A stretch of 27,117 nucleotides of DNA from a virus. The stretch lies in IMG/VR virus record IMGVR_UViG_3300008219_000073, positions 1 to 27,117 of that record. One strand, given 5' to 3'. The first letter of the stretch is position 1, and each line of letters opens with the position of its first letter. The notes beneath the pieces were generated by a model that was given only the letters and a program-made list of their open reading frames with translations, ran no database searches and was not told where the DNA came from. The translations under genes and the position numbers were made by a program. This document shows, in pieces, positions 8,869 to 15,036 of the stretch.

Positions 8869-9057
8869 ATGGAACCGCGCAACATCGCAGAATACATACT
8901 CAGTATAATTGTAGACGGGCAATCGCGATCTATAGCACTCAGAGATGCTGTAATACATTTCGATATAGATGTAGATGGTTCGATGTATCGTGAGGTATTG
9001 GACGCTCTAGTGGAATTGGAGCGTGAATTTGACCATGATCTATGGTCTACAATATGA
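8869..9057 (+). CDS. 62-aa acidic protein, first gene of the rightward operon
   Basis: A short acidic protein. The pattern (EYILSIIVDGQSRS, DAVIHFDIDVDG, REVLDALVELEREFDHDLW) suggests two helices around a small sheet, and the EVLDALVELERE segment could be part of a winged-helix-like fold, but no family is recognised. The ATG is preceded by AGGA at short spacing. Its stop overlaps the next start as ATGA. Being promoter-proximal and small it could be an early regulator (inference only). Confidence 0.55.
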   Translation: MEPRNIAEYILSIIVDGQSRSIALRDAVIHFDIDVDGSMYREVLDALVELEREFDHDLWSTI

Positions 9058-9716
9058 TGCAAAACGTAGCATTCACACCCAACAGTAGCAATCGAAAAAC
9101 CGGTGCCATGCCGGTTTCCTACTCAACAAAAGACTGGTGTCCGGATTCCTGCCCACTCAAGGAGCACGGGTGCTATGCGAAGCACGGGCACACCGGAATG
9201 CACTGGCGCAAAGTGACAGCCGGTGAGCGCGGTATGGACTGGAATACATTCGTTTCCAAAGTACGTCACCTGCCAAAAGGTGGAATATGGCGGCATAATG
9301 TTGCCGGTGACCTGCCAATACATGATCACGGCATGATTCAACAATTGATCCGTGCCAATCGTGACAAAGGTGGATTCACGTACACCCATCACAATCCATT
9401 TGATGCTGACAATGCGGCAATCATCGCTGAATCTAATCGTGACGGTTTTACAATCAATCTATCGTCAAATAAGGTCACTGAGGTCGATGCGCTGGCCGCT
9501 CTAAGCATTGCTCCGGTTGTGACTATCCTACCTACCGGTAGCGCAAAAGTGACGTACACGGCGGAAGGGCGGAAGGTGGTCAGGTGCCCCGCTGAAACGT
9601 CTGCAAAAGTAACGTGCCAATCATGCCGGTTGTGTCAGAAAATAGACCGGCCTATAATCGGTTTCACGCCGCACGGTAGCGGCAAGAAAGTAACTCAGGA
9701 GATAGCGACAAAATGA
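9054..9716 (+). CDS. Cysteine-rich 220-aa phage/plasmid protein (DUF7227-like), function unknown
   Basis: Two cysteine clusters stand out: C29, C33 and C40 (CPDSCPLKEHGCYA) and C178, C188, C191 and C194 (CQSCRLC). Between them are conserved-looking patterns WRHNVAGDLP, AN-x6-FTYTHHNP and GFTINLSSN. I recall this arrangement from a widespread uncharacterised phage and plasmid family; my recollection of the number DUF7227 is not checked. Seven cysteines could hold zinc or an Fe-S cluster. The start is taken at 9054 because it makes an ATGA overlap with the previous stop; an ATG at 9042 is also in frame. The next gene overlaps its end by four bases. Confidence 0.7.
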   Translation: MMQNVAFTPNSSNRKTGAMPVSYSTKDWCPDSCPLKEHGCYAKHGHTGMHWRKVTAGERGMDWNTFVSKVRHLPKGGIWRHNVAGDLPIHDHGMIQQLIRANRDKGGFTYTHHNPFDADNAAIIAESNRDGFTINLSSNKVTEVDALAALSIAPVVTILPTGSAKVTYTAEGRKVVRCPAETSAKVTCQSCRLCQKIDRPIIGFTPHGSGKKVTQEIATK

Positions 9717-10117
9717 AACGATCCTACGTCTATTTCAACCTGCAACGCCGTGTCTGGTCTGAGCGGCAAGCAGGGAAGGTGATCGGGCATCCCGAGTTTA
9801 TTTGGATGTCCGACGCACGGTTTCTGGTCGGCAAAGCCGGTCAGGCACGAGTCCGGTCAGAAGGTCGGAAAAATGTACACGCCGGTGTATCCGGTGAATG
9901 GATTGCCAGAATTGACGACAATACCGAGTCGGATATTGTCAATATGTTTCATGCCGACGCCCTTACGGGCATAGCCGTTCTGGTTACCTACAACCCCTAC
10001 GTCAATGACACGTTCGTTCTGGTCAATGGCGGGCAACCGGTAACATCTGCCGATAAGGTGGCAATGTTCGCATTGCCGAACGAGCGCCCTTATGTTCTGG
10101 CGTATAAACCACAATAG
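9713..10117 (+). CDS. 134-aa protein, function unknown
   Basis: Overlaps the cysteine-rich gene by four bases (ATGA) and is followed after ten bases by a GTG-started gene, so it is part of the same operon. Patterns are YFNLQRRVWSERQAGKVIGH, a basic segment GRKNVHAGVSGEW, and a strand-rich end ITYNPY-like (VTYNPYVNDTFV). Proteins with the KNVHA and TYNPY pieces occur, in my memory, beside the cysteine-rich family in other phages, which suggests a functional pair. No enzymatic motif is visible. Confidence 0.6.
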   Translation: MKRSYVYFNLQRRVWSERQAGKVIGHPEFIWMSDARFLVGKAGQARVRSEGRKNVHAGVSGEWIARIDDNTESDIVNMFHADALTGIAVLVTYNPYVNDTFVLVNGGQPVTSADKVAMFALPNERPYVLAYKPQ

Positions 10118-10127
10118 GAGCAATCAA

Positions 10128-10373
10128 GTGGACCCCAACTGCTACAAATTCGAAAATTCTACAATGTCCGTTGTCGTGCCAAATGACCCCACGCGGATAA
10201 TGCAATACTTCGCGCTCTGTGGTGCGCTGAAATTGGAAACGCTAGGCATGAAACGCAGTCGGTCGCCGTCGGCCTATGCCATTATGAAACGTCAGTACGG
10301 TTTCAAGGGTAATCGGGCGAAGGTACTGCAACAGGCTCAAATGGTCAAAAGTTGGCTCAAGGAGAATTCGTAA
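10128..10373 (+). CDS. 81-aa protein, GTG start, function unknown
   Basis: The start is placed at GTG 10128 because AGGAG lies seven bases upstream and the previous gene stops at 10117; an in-frame ATG at 10092 would overlap that gene by 26 bases and has no ribosome binding site. The protein has a basic helical C-terminal half (KRSRSPSAYAIMKRQYGFKG, AKVLQQAQMVKSWLKE) that could contact nucleic acid. Its stop TAA shares a base with the next ATG (TAATG). Confidence 0.6.
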   Translation: MDPNCYKFENSTMSVVVPNDPTRIMQYFALCGALKLETLGMKRSRSPSAYAIMKRQYGFKGNRAKVLQQAQMVKSWLKENS

Positions 10374-10711
10374 TGTCCGAACAAATCAAAATTATTGATG
10401 GCAAGCCGGTAGTTTACCTGTACGATGAGCCACTGCCGTCCAAGGTGGTAGTCTGTGGCCGGTGTGATGGCAAAGGCGTTTCTACGGCCTACCTAGGGGC
10501 TTACACGATGGAAGAGATGGATGAACAGGGGCCGGAATTTTTCGAAGACTACATGAGCGGTATGTATGACCGCCAGTGCGACAAGTGCAACGGCCTACGG
10601 GTCACGGCTGTCATCCTATGGGATGAACTCACAAAGGAGCAAGAGGCCGATCTGGAGTCCGATTACATCGACGAACAAATAGCCAGAAATGAGCGGTTAA
10701 TGGGATGCTGA
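10373..10711 (+). CDS. 112-aa protein with DnaJ-type zinc ribbon
   Basis: Two CxxCxG motifs are visible: CGRCDGKG (C28, C31) and CDKCNG (C69, C72), separated by an acidic helical insert (YTMEEMDEQGPEFFEDY). This is half of the DnaJ central zinc-binding repeat, so one zinc ion is expected. Small proteins with this ribbon are frequent in phages, with no fixed role. The ATG at 10373 overlaps the previous stop and GGAG lies about ten bases upstream; an upstream in-frame ATG at 10352 is less likely. The stop codon lies seven bases before the tRNA-like hairpin at 10718. Confidence 0.7.
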   Translation: MSEQIKIIDGKPVVYLYDEPLPSKVVVCGRCDGKGVSTAYLGAYTMEEMDEQGPEFFEDYMSGMYDRQCDKCNGLRVTAVILWDELTKEQEADLESDYIDEQIARNERLMGC

Positions 10712-10717
10712 ATCTAC

Positions 10718-10757
10718 GGCAAAATGGCGGGTTCGACTCCCGCCTTGCCACTTTTTT
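10718..10757 (+). terminator. Hairpin plus T6; its arm is a near-perfect tRNA T-arm and 3' acceptor
   Basis: GGCAA (10718-10722) and GGCGGG (10726-10731) pair with CCCGCC (10739-10744) and TTGCC (10745-10749) around the loop TTCGACT (10732-10738), followed by TTTTTT at 10752-10757. That is a textbook rho-independent terminator after the cysteine-rich gene cluster. The loop is also a tRNA T-loop (TTCGACT matches TTCRANY) with a GC-rich stem and a 3' acceptor strand. No matching 5' acceptor TGGCAAG is found upstream and no CCA follows, so this is not a complete tRNA. It may be a tRNA 3'-end fragment, as in phage attachment sites, doubling as a terminator. Confidence 0.65.
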
Positions 10758-10823
10758 GGCACAAAAAAACCACACCCGGAGAGAGATTCAGTAATCGGGG
10801 ACAGTCGTCGCAAAATTCGTCAA

Positions 10824-10961
10824 TTATGTCGATCTCAGGTAATCAGAGGGGTACTTTGATTTCCGATTATAGTCTGTCACCGTCTTATGTCGGCCACCTT
10901 TGTGGTTATTCGCCTTGGCAACCAGATTCCGCTTTCTGCGACTGGCTCTTTGTGCCCTCAT
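10824..10961 (-). CDS. 45-aa very basic protein on the opposite strand (candidate)
   Basis: Inside the gap 10712-11192, the minus strand carries an open frame starting at ATG 10961, with MRAQRASRRKRNLVAKANN at the N-terminus, then KGGRHKTVTDYNRKSKY. Very short Arg/Lys-rich proteins with an RKRNxVAK motif recur in phages, in my memory, with unknown function. The reading is more protein-like than the plus-strand frame across the same DNA. Weak points: no clear Shine-Dalgarno, and direction opposite to all neighbours. A TTG five codons upstream is an alternative start. It would need its own promoter in the AT-rich stretch to its right. Confidence 0.4.
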   Translation of the reverse strand: MRAQRASRRKRNLVAKANNHKGGRHKTVTDYNRKSKYPSDYLRST

Positions 10962-10980
10962 ATCGTTCTTATCCAATATA

Positions 10981-11140
10981 GTTTAACTGCCTTAATTTTG
11001 ATTATATATTATTATTATATATAGAGTAAAGGTCTACATTCAAACAGTTATAATTATATAATTATTCTTTTTCCCTATATGTATAACGCATCAGGGCCAA
11101 GTCATTGATTATAAAGGGGAATCGAGAAAATTGGAAAAAG
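10981..11140. other. AT-rich non-coding stretch with 16-bp palindrome
   Basis: No gene on either strand. From about 10990 to 11070 the sequence is almost entirely A and T, including a perfect palindrome ATAATTATATAATTAT at 11050-11065. This could be a DNA-unwinding element of an origin, a promoter region for the small minus-strand gene, or part of an attachment site next to the tRNA-like hairpin; the sequence alone does not decide. The rest of the gap (10758-10823) contains only an imperfect T6/A7 inverted run just after the hairpin. Confidence 0.4.
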
Positions 11141-11142
11141 GG

Positions 11143-11171
11143 TTGCAATTGAAATCTACATCGACAATAAT
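11143..11171 (+). promoter_or_regulatory. Probable sigma70-type promoter for the small-gene/replication operon
   Basis: TTGCAA (11143-11148) and AATAAT (11166-11171) are separated by 17 bases, close to TTGACA/TATAAT. The first start codon downstream is at 11193, preceded by GGAGGAA. Together they mark a plausible transcription and translation start for the rightward genes after the gap. Confidence 0.5.
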
Positions 11172-11192
11172 AGCACCTGAACCGGAGGAAAT

Positions 11193-11282
11193 ATGAAAAT
11201 TGACTTCTCAAATGCGGCACCTGACTTCAACGGTTACAACGTGACATCATTTGCCGGTGGTGGCTCAATGGGGGGCAAATGA
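11193..11282 (+). CDS. 29-aa peptide with strong ribosome binding site
   Basis: ATG at 11193 is preceded by GGAGGAA at ideal spacing, one of the best ribosome binding sites in the window, yet the frame closes after 29 codons. It ends with a Gly-rich tail FAGGGSMGGK, and its stop overlaps the next start (ATGA). It may be a real micropeptide, a leader that drives translation of the next gene by coupling, or the N-terminal remnant of a larger deleted gene. No family recognised. Confidence 0.45.
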   Translation: MKIDFSNAAPDFNGYNVTSFAGGGSMGGK

Positions 11283-11455
11283 AGAAGGTGAACGGACGCA
11301 GTAGAGCGAAGAAGTACGGAACGGTTCTCAGTTGCCCCAAATGCTATTCGACGGAAGGCAACCGTGTGTATCATTTCGCATGGTCAGCCATCACCTGTCA
11401 GAACTGTCGGAAGATCGTCTATAAGGACGAATGGGAGATAGATGAAGAAGCCTGA
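11279..11455 (+). CDS. 58-aa zinc-ribbon protein
   Basis: Two CxxC knuckles, CPKC (C19-C22) and CQNC (C40-C43), 17 residues apart and flanked by a basic N-terminus (GRSRAKKYG) and an acidic C-terminus. This is a classic small zinc ribbon, of the type that binds DNA, RNA or protein. It starts by ATGA overlap with the 29-aa frame, and the next start lies inside its 3' end (14-base overlap). Confidence 0.6.
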   Translation: MKKVNGRSRAKKYGTVLSCPKCYSTEGNRVYHFAWSAITCQNCRKIVYKDEWEIDEEA

Positions 11456-11591
11456 CGAAGAGAAACTGACCAAGCTGTACGGTCAGAATGAGGACAAGAA
11501 AAAGTCATACCGTAGAGGTTGGGAAACCGTAGGTAAAACATTGGAGAAAAAGCGTAATGAAAAATCTATGCAGAAAAAGTCGTCCAGTTGA
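11442..11591 (+). CDS. 49-aa highly charged protein, function unknown
   Basis: A lysine-rich small protein (MKKPDEEKLTKLYGQ at the start, then KKKSYRRGW and TLEKKRNEKSMQKKS). It is probably one long helix. It overlaps the zinc ribbon by 14 bases and the next gene by 35 bases. Composition and phasing with neighbours favour a real gene, but the long overlaps reduce confidence. Confidence 0.45.
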   Translation: MKKPDEEKLTKLYGQNEDKKKSYRRGWETVGKTLEKKRNEKSMQKKSSS

Positions 11592-11811
11592 TAACCCATA
11601 TGAGGTCTGGCAGAATGACCAAGGTTGGACATGGCACATTCTGAAAAAGTACCAGAATCCTGACAATGAGGCGAAAAACCCCCATGCACGGTGGTTTGTG
11701 GCAGCGAAATCCCCATACACGTTTGGGTCTTGGGAATACGGTGACACTTATGTATCTGACATCAAAGAGTACGGTGTACGAACGGACATTGACATCGATG
11801 ATCGATCCTGA
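11557..11811 (+). CDS. 84-aa conserved phage protein, function unknown
   Basis: The segment NPYEVWQNDQGWTWHILKKY followed by QNPDNEAKNPHARWFVAAKSP is a pattern I have seen in many phages (a short aromatic-rich fold with conserved W-x-V/I-L-K-x-Y and NPxARWF), without known function. GGAG lies about nine bases before the ATG. It shares 35 bases with the upstream gene and 14 with the downstream one, in different frames. Confidence 0.65.
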   Translation: MKNLCRKSRPVDNPYEVWQNDQGWTWHILKKYQNPDNEAKNPHARWFVAAKSPYTFGSWEYGDTYVSDIKEYGVRTDIDIDDRS

Positions 11812-12022
11812 AATTGTACACAAAGGCGGTGGCAGTTGGCAGATCACCGGTAAGTTGGACGGTTTAGACACTGCTGACTTAGAGTACCTTCATGCCCAAA
11901 TCGGAGCTGAACTGAGAGAGTGGGATAACAGGGATTACCATGACAACCTGACCGACGTAGAGGCTGACGCAGACACGTTAGCCTCTGCCGGTTGGGGAAC
12001 TGACGAAGACTACGGAGGCTGA
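11798..12022 (+). CDS. 74-aa acidic protein, function unknown
   Basis: The chosen start is ATG 11798 near the end of the previous gene; an in-frame ATG at 11666 would add 44 residues entirely overlapping that gene, with a composition unlike a protein. The product begins MIDPEIVHKGGGSWQITGKL and ends in an Asp/Glu-rich tail (EADADTLASAGWGTDEDY), with a helix DTADLEYLHAQIGAELREW between. Nothing is recognised. Confidence 0.55.
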   Translation: MIDPEIVHKGGGSWQITGKLDGLDTADLEYLHAQIGAELREWDNRDYHDNLTDVEADADTLASAGWGTDEDYGG

Positions 12023-12024
12023 TT

Positions 12025-12324
12025 ATGTGGAGAAAGAAGACCGCTGCGGAGCGGAAGGCTGACACGGTAGACCGGATGGCTACGCTTGAGGGTCTGTTGA
12101 AGGGTGTTGAGAACCTTTACGAGCATCTTATGATGTGTGAGGGTTCTTGGGGTGTGATTGGTATACAGGAGTACGAGCGGATGTTGGAGCAGTACCATCG
12201 TGCCAAGTGCGCTCAAGGGCGGGTGAGGGAGTCCTATGTGGGCGATCACCGGTCAGAGGGTGAGGGCGGTGCTGTAGAGGACTGGAGCGACACCAGTCCG
12301 TACCGGCATTATGAGGAAGGTTAA
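12025..12324 (+). CDS. 99-aa charged helical protein, function unknown
   Basis: Starts two bases after the previous stop with MWRKKTAAERKADTVDR. The first two-thirds look helical (TLEGLLKGVENLYEHLMMC, QEYERMLEQYHRAKC), and the last third is Gly/Glu/Ser-rich and probably disordered. The next gene starts 14 bases before its end. No known domain. Confidence 0.5.
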   Translation: MWRKKTAAERKADTVDRMATLEGLLKGVENLYEHLMMCEGSWGVIGIQEYERMLEQYHRAKCAQGRVRESYVGDHRSEGEGGAVEDWSDTSPYRHYEEG

Positions 12325-12505
12325 ACTTCCTCAAGACGCTCATTTGATGGGGGAGCCGTCACTGGTTCCCCCTGACTTTTTTCCGCCTAAAAAGCGGCAA
12401 TACGAACCATTGGATTGGGAGATTGGAGAGTTCGAAGCAATGGAAGAAGAACTTTTAAAACAATGGTGGGAGTGGTATGAATACGACGAAACGGATTCCT
12501 CTTGA
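12311..12505 (+). CDS. 64-aa acidic, Trp-rich protein, function unknown
   Basis: The product has a proline/lysine middle (PDFFPPKKRQYEPLDW) and an acidic C-terminal helix with several Trp (KQWWEWYEYDE). Acidic aromatic mini-proteins like this are typical of early phage inhibitors of host proteins, but that is speculation. It overlaps the 99-aa gene by 14 bases. Confidence 0.45.
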   Translation: MRKVKLPQDAHLMGEPSLVPPDFFPPKKRQYEPLDWEIGEFEAMEEELLKQWWEWYEYDETDSS

Positions 12506-12567
12506 ATATCAATTACTTAACCCTGATGCGTTATATAAATGCGGTGCCCTTACATGGACAGGTTAGA
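12478..12567 (+). CDS. 29-aa candidate small ORF
   Basis: A short frame overlapping the 3' end of the 64-aa gene, starting at ATG 12478 with GGGAG eight bases upstream. The peptide contains KRIPLEYQLLNP and KCGALTWTG, reasonable composition for a protein, and bridges the otherwise empty 33 bases before the 168-aa gene. Too short to be sure. Confidence 0.25.
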
Positions 12568-13045
12568 TCGTGCAATGAAAGTTTTACGAAATCTACCGGC
12601 TCATGCAGTGAGTTCCAAGAGCAGGACTGGTCAGGTTAATGCAGATAACATACGAAATCGTGCATTACAAGCCATTGATATCATTAGGAAATTTAGAAAA
12701 AGACCTAAAACAGTGGATGCGTACATTGAAGAAGCATGGCAGATTTACAAAAGATTACAGAACCTTGTAGGGCCGGAATTCTTTTTTGACAACACCACCC
12801 AAAACCCAAATAGAACGATTTCTATTGACACCATGCAATCGCCAAATGTGCGGTCGGGTGGAATGGGATTTCGCCATGTCAATTGGGATGCGGAATCGAT
12901 GATGGCAGTACCAAAAGGCCATAAGCAACACAATCCCTACTGGAACCCTACCGGTGGTAAACGTGATAGAAATGGTGTACTATTAGACTTGTCGGATTCA
13001 GATTACTGGATGTGCAAAGAAAGGAGAAGAGATGAGAATAGATGA
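12539..13045 (+). CDS. 168-aa protein, function unknown
   Basis: The N-terminal half is basic and helical (RLDRAMKVLRNLPAHAVS, NIRNRALQAIDIIRKFRKRP, YIEEAWQIYKRLQNL). The C-terminal half is Asn/Gly/Pro-rich with a GKRDRNG turn and an aromatic end (SDSDYWMCKERRRD). ATG 12539 is used; an ATG five codons later is possible. It overlaps the helicase gene by 14 bases and carries that gene's ribosome binding site (AAGGAG) in its 3' end. Its position suggests a helicase partner or loader, which the sequence does not prove. Confidence 0.55.
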   Translation: MRCPYMDRLDRAMKVLRNLPAHAVSSKSRTGQVNADNIRNRALQAIDIIRKFRKRPKTVDAYIEEAWQIYKRLQNLVGPEFFFDNTTQNPNRTISIDTMQSPNVRSGGMGFRHVNWDAESMMAVPKGHKQHNPYWNPTGGKRDRNGVLLDLSDSDYWMCKERRRDENR

Positions 13046-14030
13046 AGAGAGGCTGAAACCTTACCGGAAAATGACGGATGCACAGCGAAACATCCGGTCA
13101 GCCGGTGACCCCGAGTTTACTCAGCAAGTGTTGGATCATTATATGTTGGGTGAGAACTTAAACGGGATCGAACTGCCGTTTGGTGAATACAAACACCGGT
13201 TCCGGCTCAAGCCAGAAGAACTCACCGTACTAGGGGGGATTAACGGCGCAGGCAAGTCCCTGTTGGCCTCTCAGATGATACTTCATGCCGGAGAACAGGG
13301 GTACAAATCCCTCTCTATCAGCATGGAAATGAGTCCGAAGGCACAACTAGCGCGGATGAACCGCCAAGCATCATTACAGGCGGAGCCAGCGCTAGATGCT
13401 ATTGTGGAGTTTTCCCAATGGGCGAAGGAAAAAATATATTTCTATGATCAGCACGGGTCAGTCGATCCTAACACGTTGGTGTCGATTATCCGGTATTCTG
13501 CTGACAACTACGGAATTAAACTGGTTCTAGTGGACTCCCTGATGACCATGAGCATGGCCTCAGACGATTGGAACGGACAGAAGTCCGTAGTCAACGCACT
13601 GGCGAATTGTGCTAGAAATCTTGGCGTTCACGTCATCTTGGTTGCCCATGCAAAAAAGGGTGAGAAGATCACAGACAAGCTAGACAAGTGGTCTATTGCC
13701 GGATCAGCAGACATCACCAACAGGGCAGACAACGTGATCCTGTTCGGGAGATCGTTCAATCCTGACCCGCATGAGCCTGATGCACATTTTGACCTGTGCA
13801 AGGCACGGCATTACGACAACGCCGAACATGAAATTAATCTGCAACTGTGCATGGCCTCACTGAATTACTACCAGAGAGAAACCTTGCCAAGAGCAATCGG
13901 TGTTCCTATTGAAACCAAGCCCAAAGGTGGTATAATGGGTGAACTAGATAGAGTAGCATTACATGACCCCACAATCGGCAAAAGCGAAAGGACGAAAACT
14001 ACAGAAGTGGTTTCGCCAACGCTTAATTGA
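13032..14030 (+). CDS. RecA-fold replicative helicase (DnaB/T7 gp4 C-terminal type)
   Basis: A 332-aa NTPase that would unwind DNA at the phage fork. Motifs in order: Walker A GGINGAGKS at 68-76, SMEMSP at 97-102 (carrying the catalytic Glu position of DnaB-family helicases), Walker B LVLVD at 164-168, the polar motif VILVAHAKKG at 201-210, and an arginine-rich SADITNRADNVILFGR at 225-240. The N-terminal 60 residues have no primase zinc ribbon or TOPRIM signature, so priming must come from another protein. AAGGAG lies six bases before the ATG. A RadA/KaiC-like recombination ATPase is the main alternative. Confidence 0.85.
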   Translation: MRIDEERLKPYRKMTDAQRNIRSAGDPEFTQQVLDHYMLGENLNGIELPFGEYKHRFRLKPEELTVLGGINGAGKSLLASQMILHAGEQGYKSLSISMEMSPKAQLARMNRQASLQAEPALDAIVEFSQWAKEKIYFYDQHGSVDPNTLVSIIRYSADNYGIKLVLVDSLMTMSMASDDWNGQKSVVNALANCARNLGVHVILVAHAKKGEKITDKLDKWSIAGSADITNRADNVILFGRSFNPDPHEPDAHFDLCKARHYDNAEHEINLQLCMASLNYYQRETLPRAIGVPIETKPKGGIMGELDRVALHDPTIGKSERTKTTEVVSPTLN

Positions 14031-14307
14031 TACATTAAATCTACATCCTGACGATGTGGAGAGCCGTAGCATGGGGGCAGGCGGTGAAGATATAATGCTC
14101 TCTGCGAAAGCTAGAAATATGTTTCCGTATTCGGTGGAGTGCAAGAATCAGGAAACACTGAACGTCTGGAAGGCGTTCGAGCAGGCGGAGTGCAACTCCG
14201 GTGTGTACCAACCCCTTCTTATTATTAAGAAAAATCGGAAGGAACCACTGGCGGTTGTCGAAGCAAATCATTTCATTAAATTAATAGACAACAGTAAGGA
14301 GGTTTGA
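13963..14307 (+). CDS. PD-(D/E)XK endonuclease, Holliday-junction-resolvase-like
   Basis: A 114-aa small nuclease. The N-terminus KAKGRKLQKWFRQRL is followed by SMGAGGEDIMLS (E42, D43) and FPYSVECKNQ (E59, K61), which together make the D-x(n)-ExK catalytic core of this superfamily. Small phage enzymes of this build cut branched DNA or resolve recombination junctions before packaging. It starts 68 bases before the helicase stop in another frame, an unusually long overlap; the conserved-looking N-terminus supports this start. It ends five bases before the next gene. Confidence 0.7.
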   Translation: MTPQSAKAKGRKLQKWFRQRLIDTLNLHPDDVESRSMGAGGEDIMLSAKARNMFPYSVECKNQETLNVWKAFEQAECNSGVYQPLLIIKKNRKEPLAVVEANHFIKLIDNSKEV

Positions 14308-14311
14308 TAAT

Positions 14312-14569
14312 ATGAGAAGTATGATGTTAGGTAATGACCCATTCAGAAGTCTTTTAACAGAGTTGATGCAGCCGTATAAAAGTATGCAGCACTTCTCTCC
14401 TCAGCGTGTGATTGAGGCCGGTACGGTTGACAAACCGGCTATCATCACCAGAGGTGAATGGGTTGAGAGGAAGTACAGGGCATGGCAAGAAGAGGACGGT
14501 TCTTACCATGAAGAACTTATTGATGATGAGAATTTACCGAAGGGTACAGGTAAGGAGGGAACTGATTAA
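14312..14569 (+). CDS. 85-aa protein, function unknown
   Basis: Unrecognised. It starts MRSMMLGNDPFRSLLTEL, has a central VDKPAIITRGEWVERKYRAW and an acidic tail (EELIDDENLPKG). AGGAGG lies about eight bases before the ATG, and the stop shares a base with the Rad52-like gene (TAATG). Position between a resolvase and an annealase suggests an accessory recombination role (inference). Confidence 0.5.
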   Translation: MRSMMLGNDPFRSLLTELMQPYKSMQHFSPQRVIEAGTVDKPAIITRGEWVERKYRAWQEEDGSYHEELIDDENLPKGTGKEGTD

Positions 14570-15036
14570 TGGATAAGATAGAGGTAGCGCTCAAACGTCC
14601 CTTTAAGTTGTCCCAACTAAAGTGGCGCAAGGGTCAAGGCGGTAGTGGTGATCTGGTTTATATTACCGCAAGAGATGTTATGGACAGGCTTGACCAAGTA
14701 TTCGGAGTGCATGGCTGGGGAACAAACTTTGAATACCTTGGTGGACGTATGATCTGTCGCTTGACCTGTGAATTCGGCGGCAAAGTAATAACAAAATCTG
14801 ATGGCGCAGACGATTCCAATATTGAAGGCGCAAAAGGAGGTATCTCAGATTCGTTGAAGAGAGCCGCAGTACAGTGGGGTATAGGGCGCTATCTCTATCA
14901 CCCATCAGCATTCAACAGTAGCCGTGAGCCTGCTTCATGGGCAACACCGGAAGGGTATGACGCCTTAATGGCGCAGAGAGAAGGAAAGGAGATAGAACAA
15001 TGGCGAAAGGAATACTCTGATGGCCTTCAGGACTGA
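14569..15036 (+). CDS. Rad52/22-type single-strand annealing protein
   Basis: A 155-aa annealase core. Features seen are an N-terminal KRPFKLSQLKWRKGQ, a strand region LVYITARDVMDRLDQVFGVHGW, and the family hallmark GAKGGISDSLKRAAVQWGIGR followed by YLYHPS. Phage Rad52 homologues pair complementary single strands, usually with a phage exonuclease and an SSB-like partner, and help make concatemers and recombinants. Both possible partners are present downstream (18097-18336 and 18333-19100). The product is shorter than eukaryotic Rad52 but normal for phage versions. The RNR gene begins 17 bases before its end. Confidence 0.85.
   Translation: MDKIEVALKRPFKLSQLKWRKGQGGSGDLVYITARDVMDRLDQVFGVHGWGTNFEYLGGRMICRLTCEFGGKVITKSDGADDSNIEGAKGGISDSLKRAAVQWGIGRYLYHPSAFNSSREPASWATPEGYDALMAQREGKEIEQWRKEYSDGLQD

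Noticed and set aside
9060-10560. High density of CCGG/CCGGT words (about 18 counted by eye)
   Set aside because: More than random at this composition, but Ala-Gly, Pro-Val and Thr-Gly codon choices explain much of it, and other regions also contain many; a proper count against a codon-shuffled model would be needed.
10660-10751. A complete tRNA gene around the TTCGACT loop
   Set aside because: The T-arm and 3' acceptor are present, but there is no matching 5' acceptor strand, no anticodon loop with T33, and no CCA. A short TGCTG/CGGCA pair could be part of a long variable arm but does not rescue it.
10724-10981. Plus-strand 85-codon frame after the zinc-ribbon gene
   Set aside because: Its first codons (MAGSTPALP) are simply the translated tRNA-like T-arm, a well-known artefact; it has no ribosome binding site and the minus-strand reading across 10824-10961 looks more protein-like.
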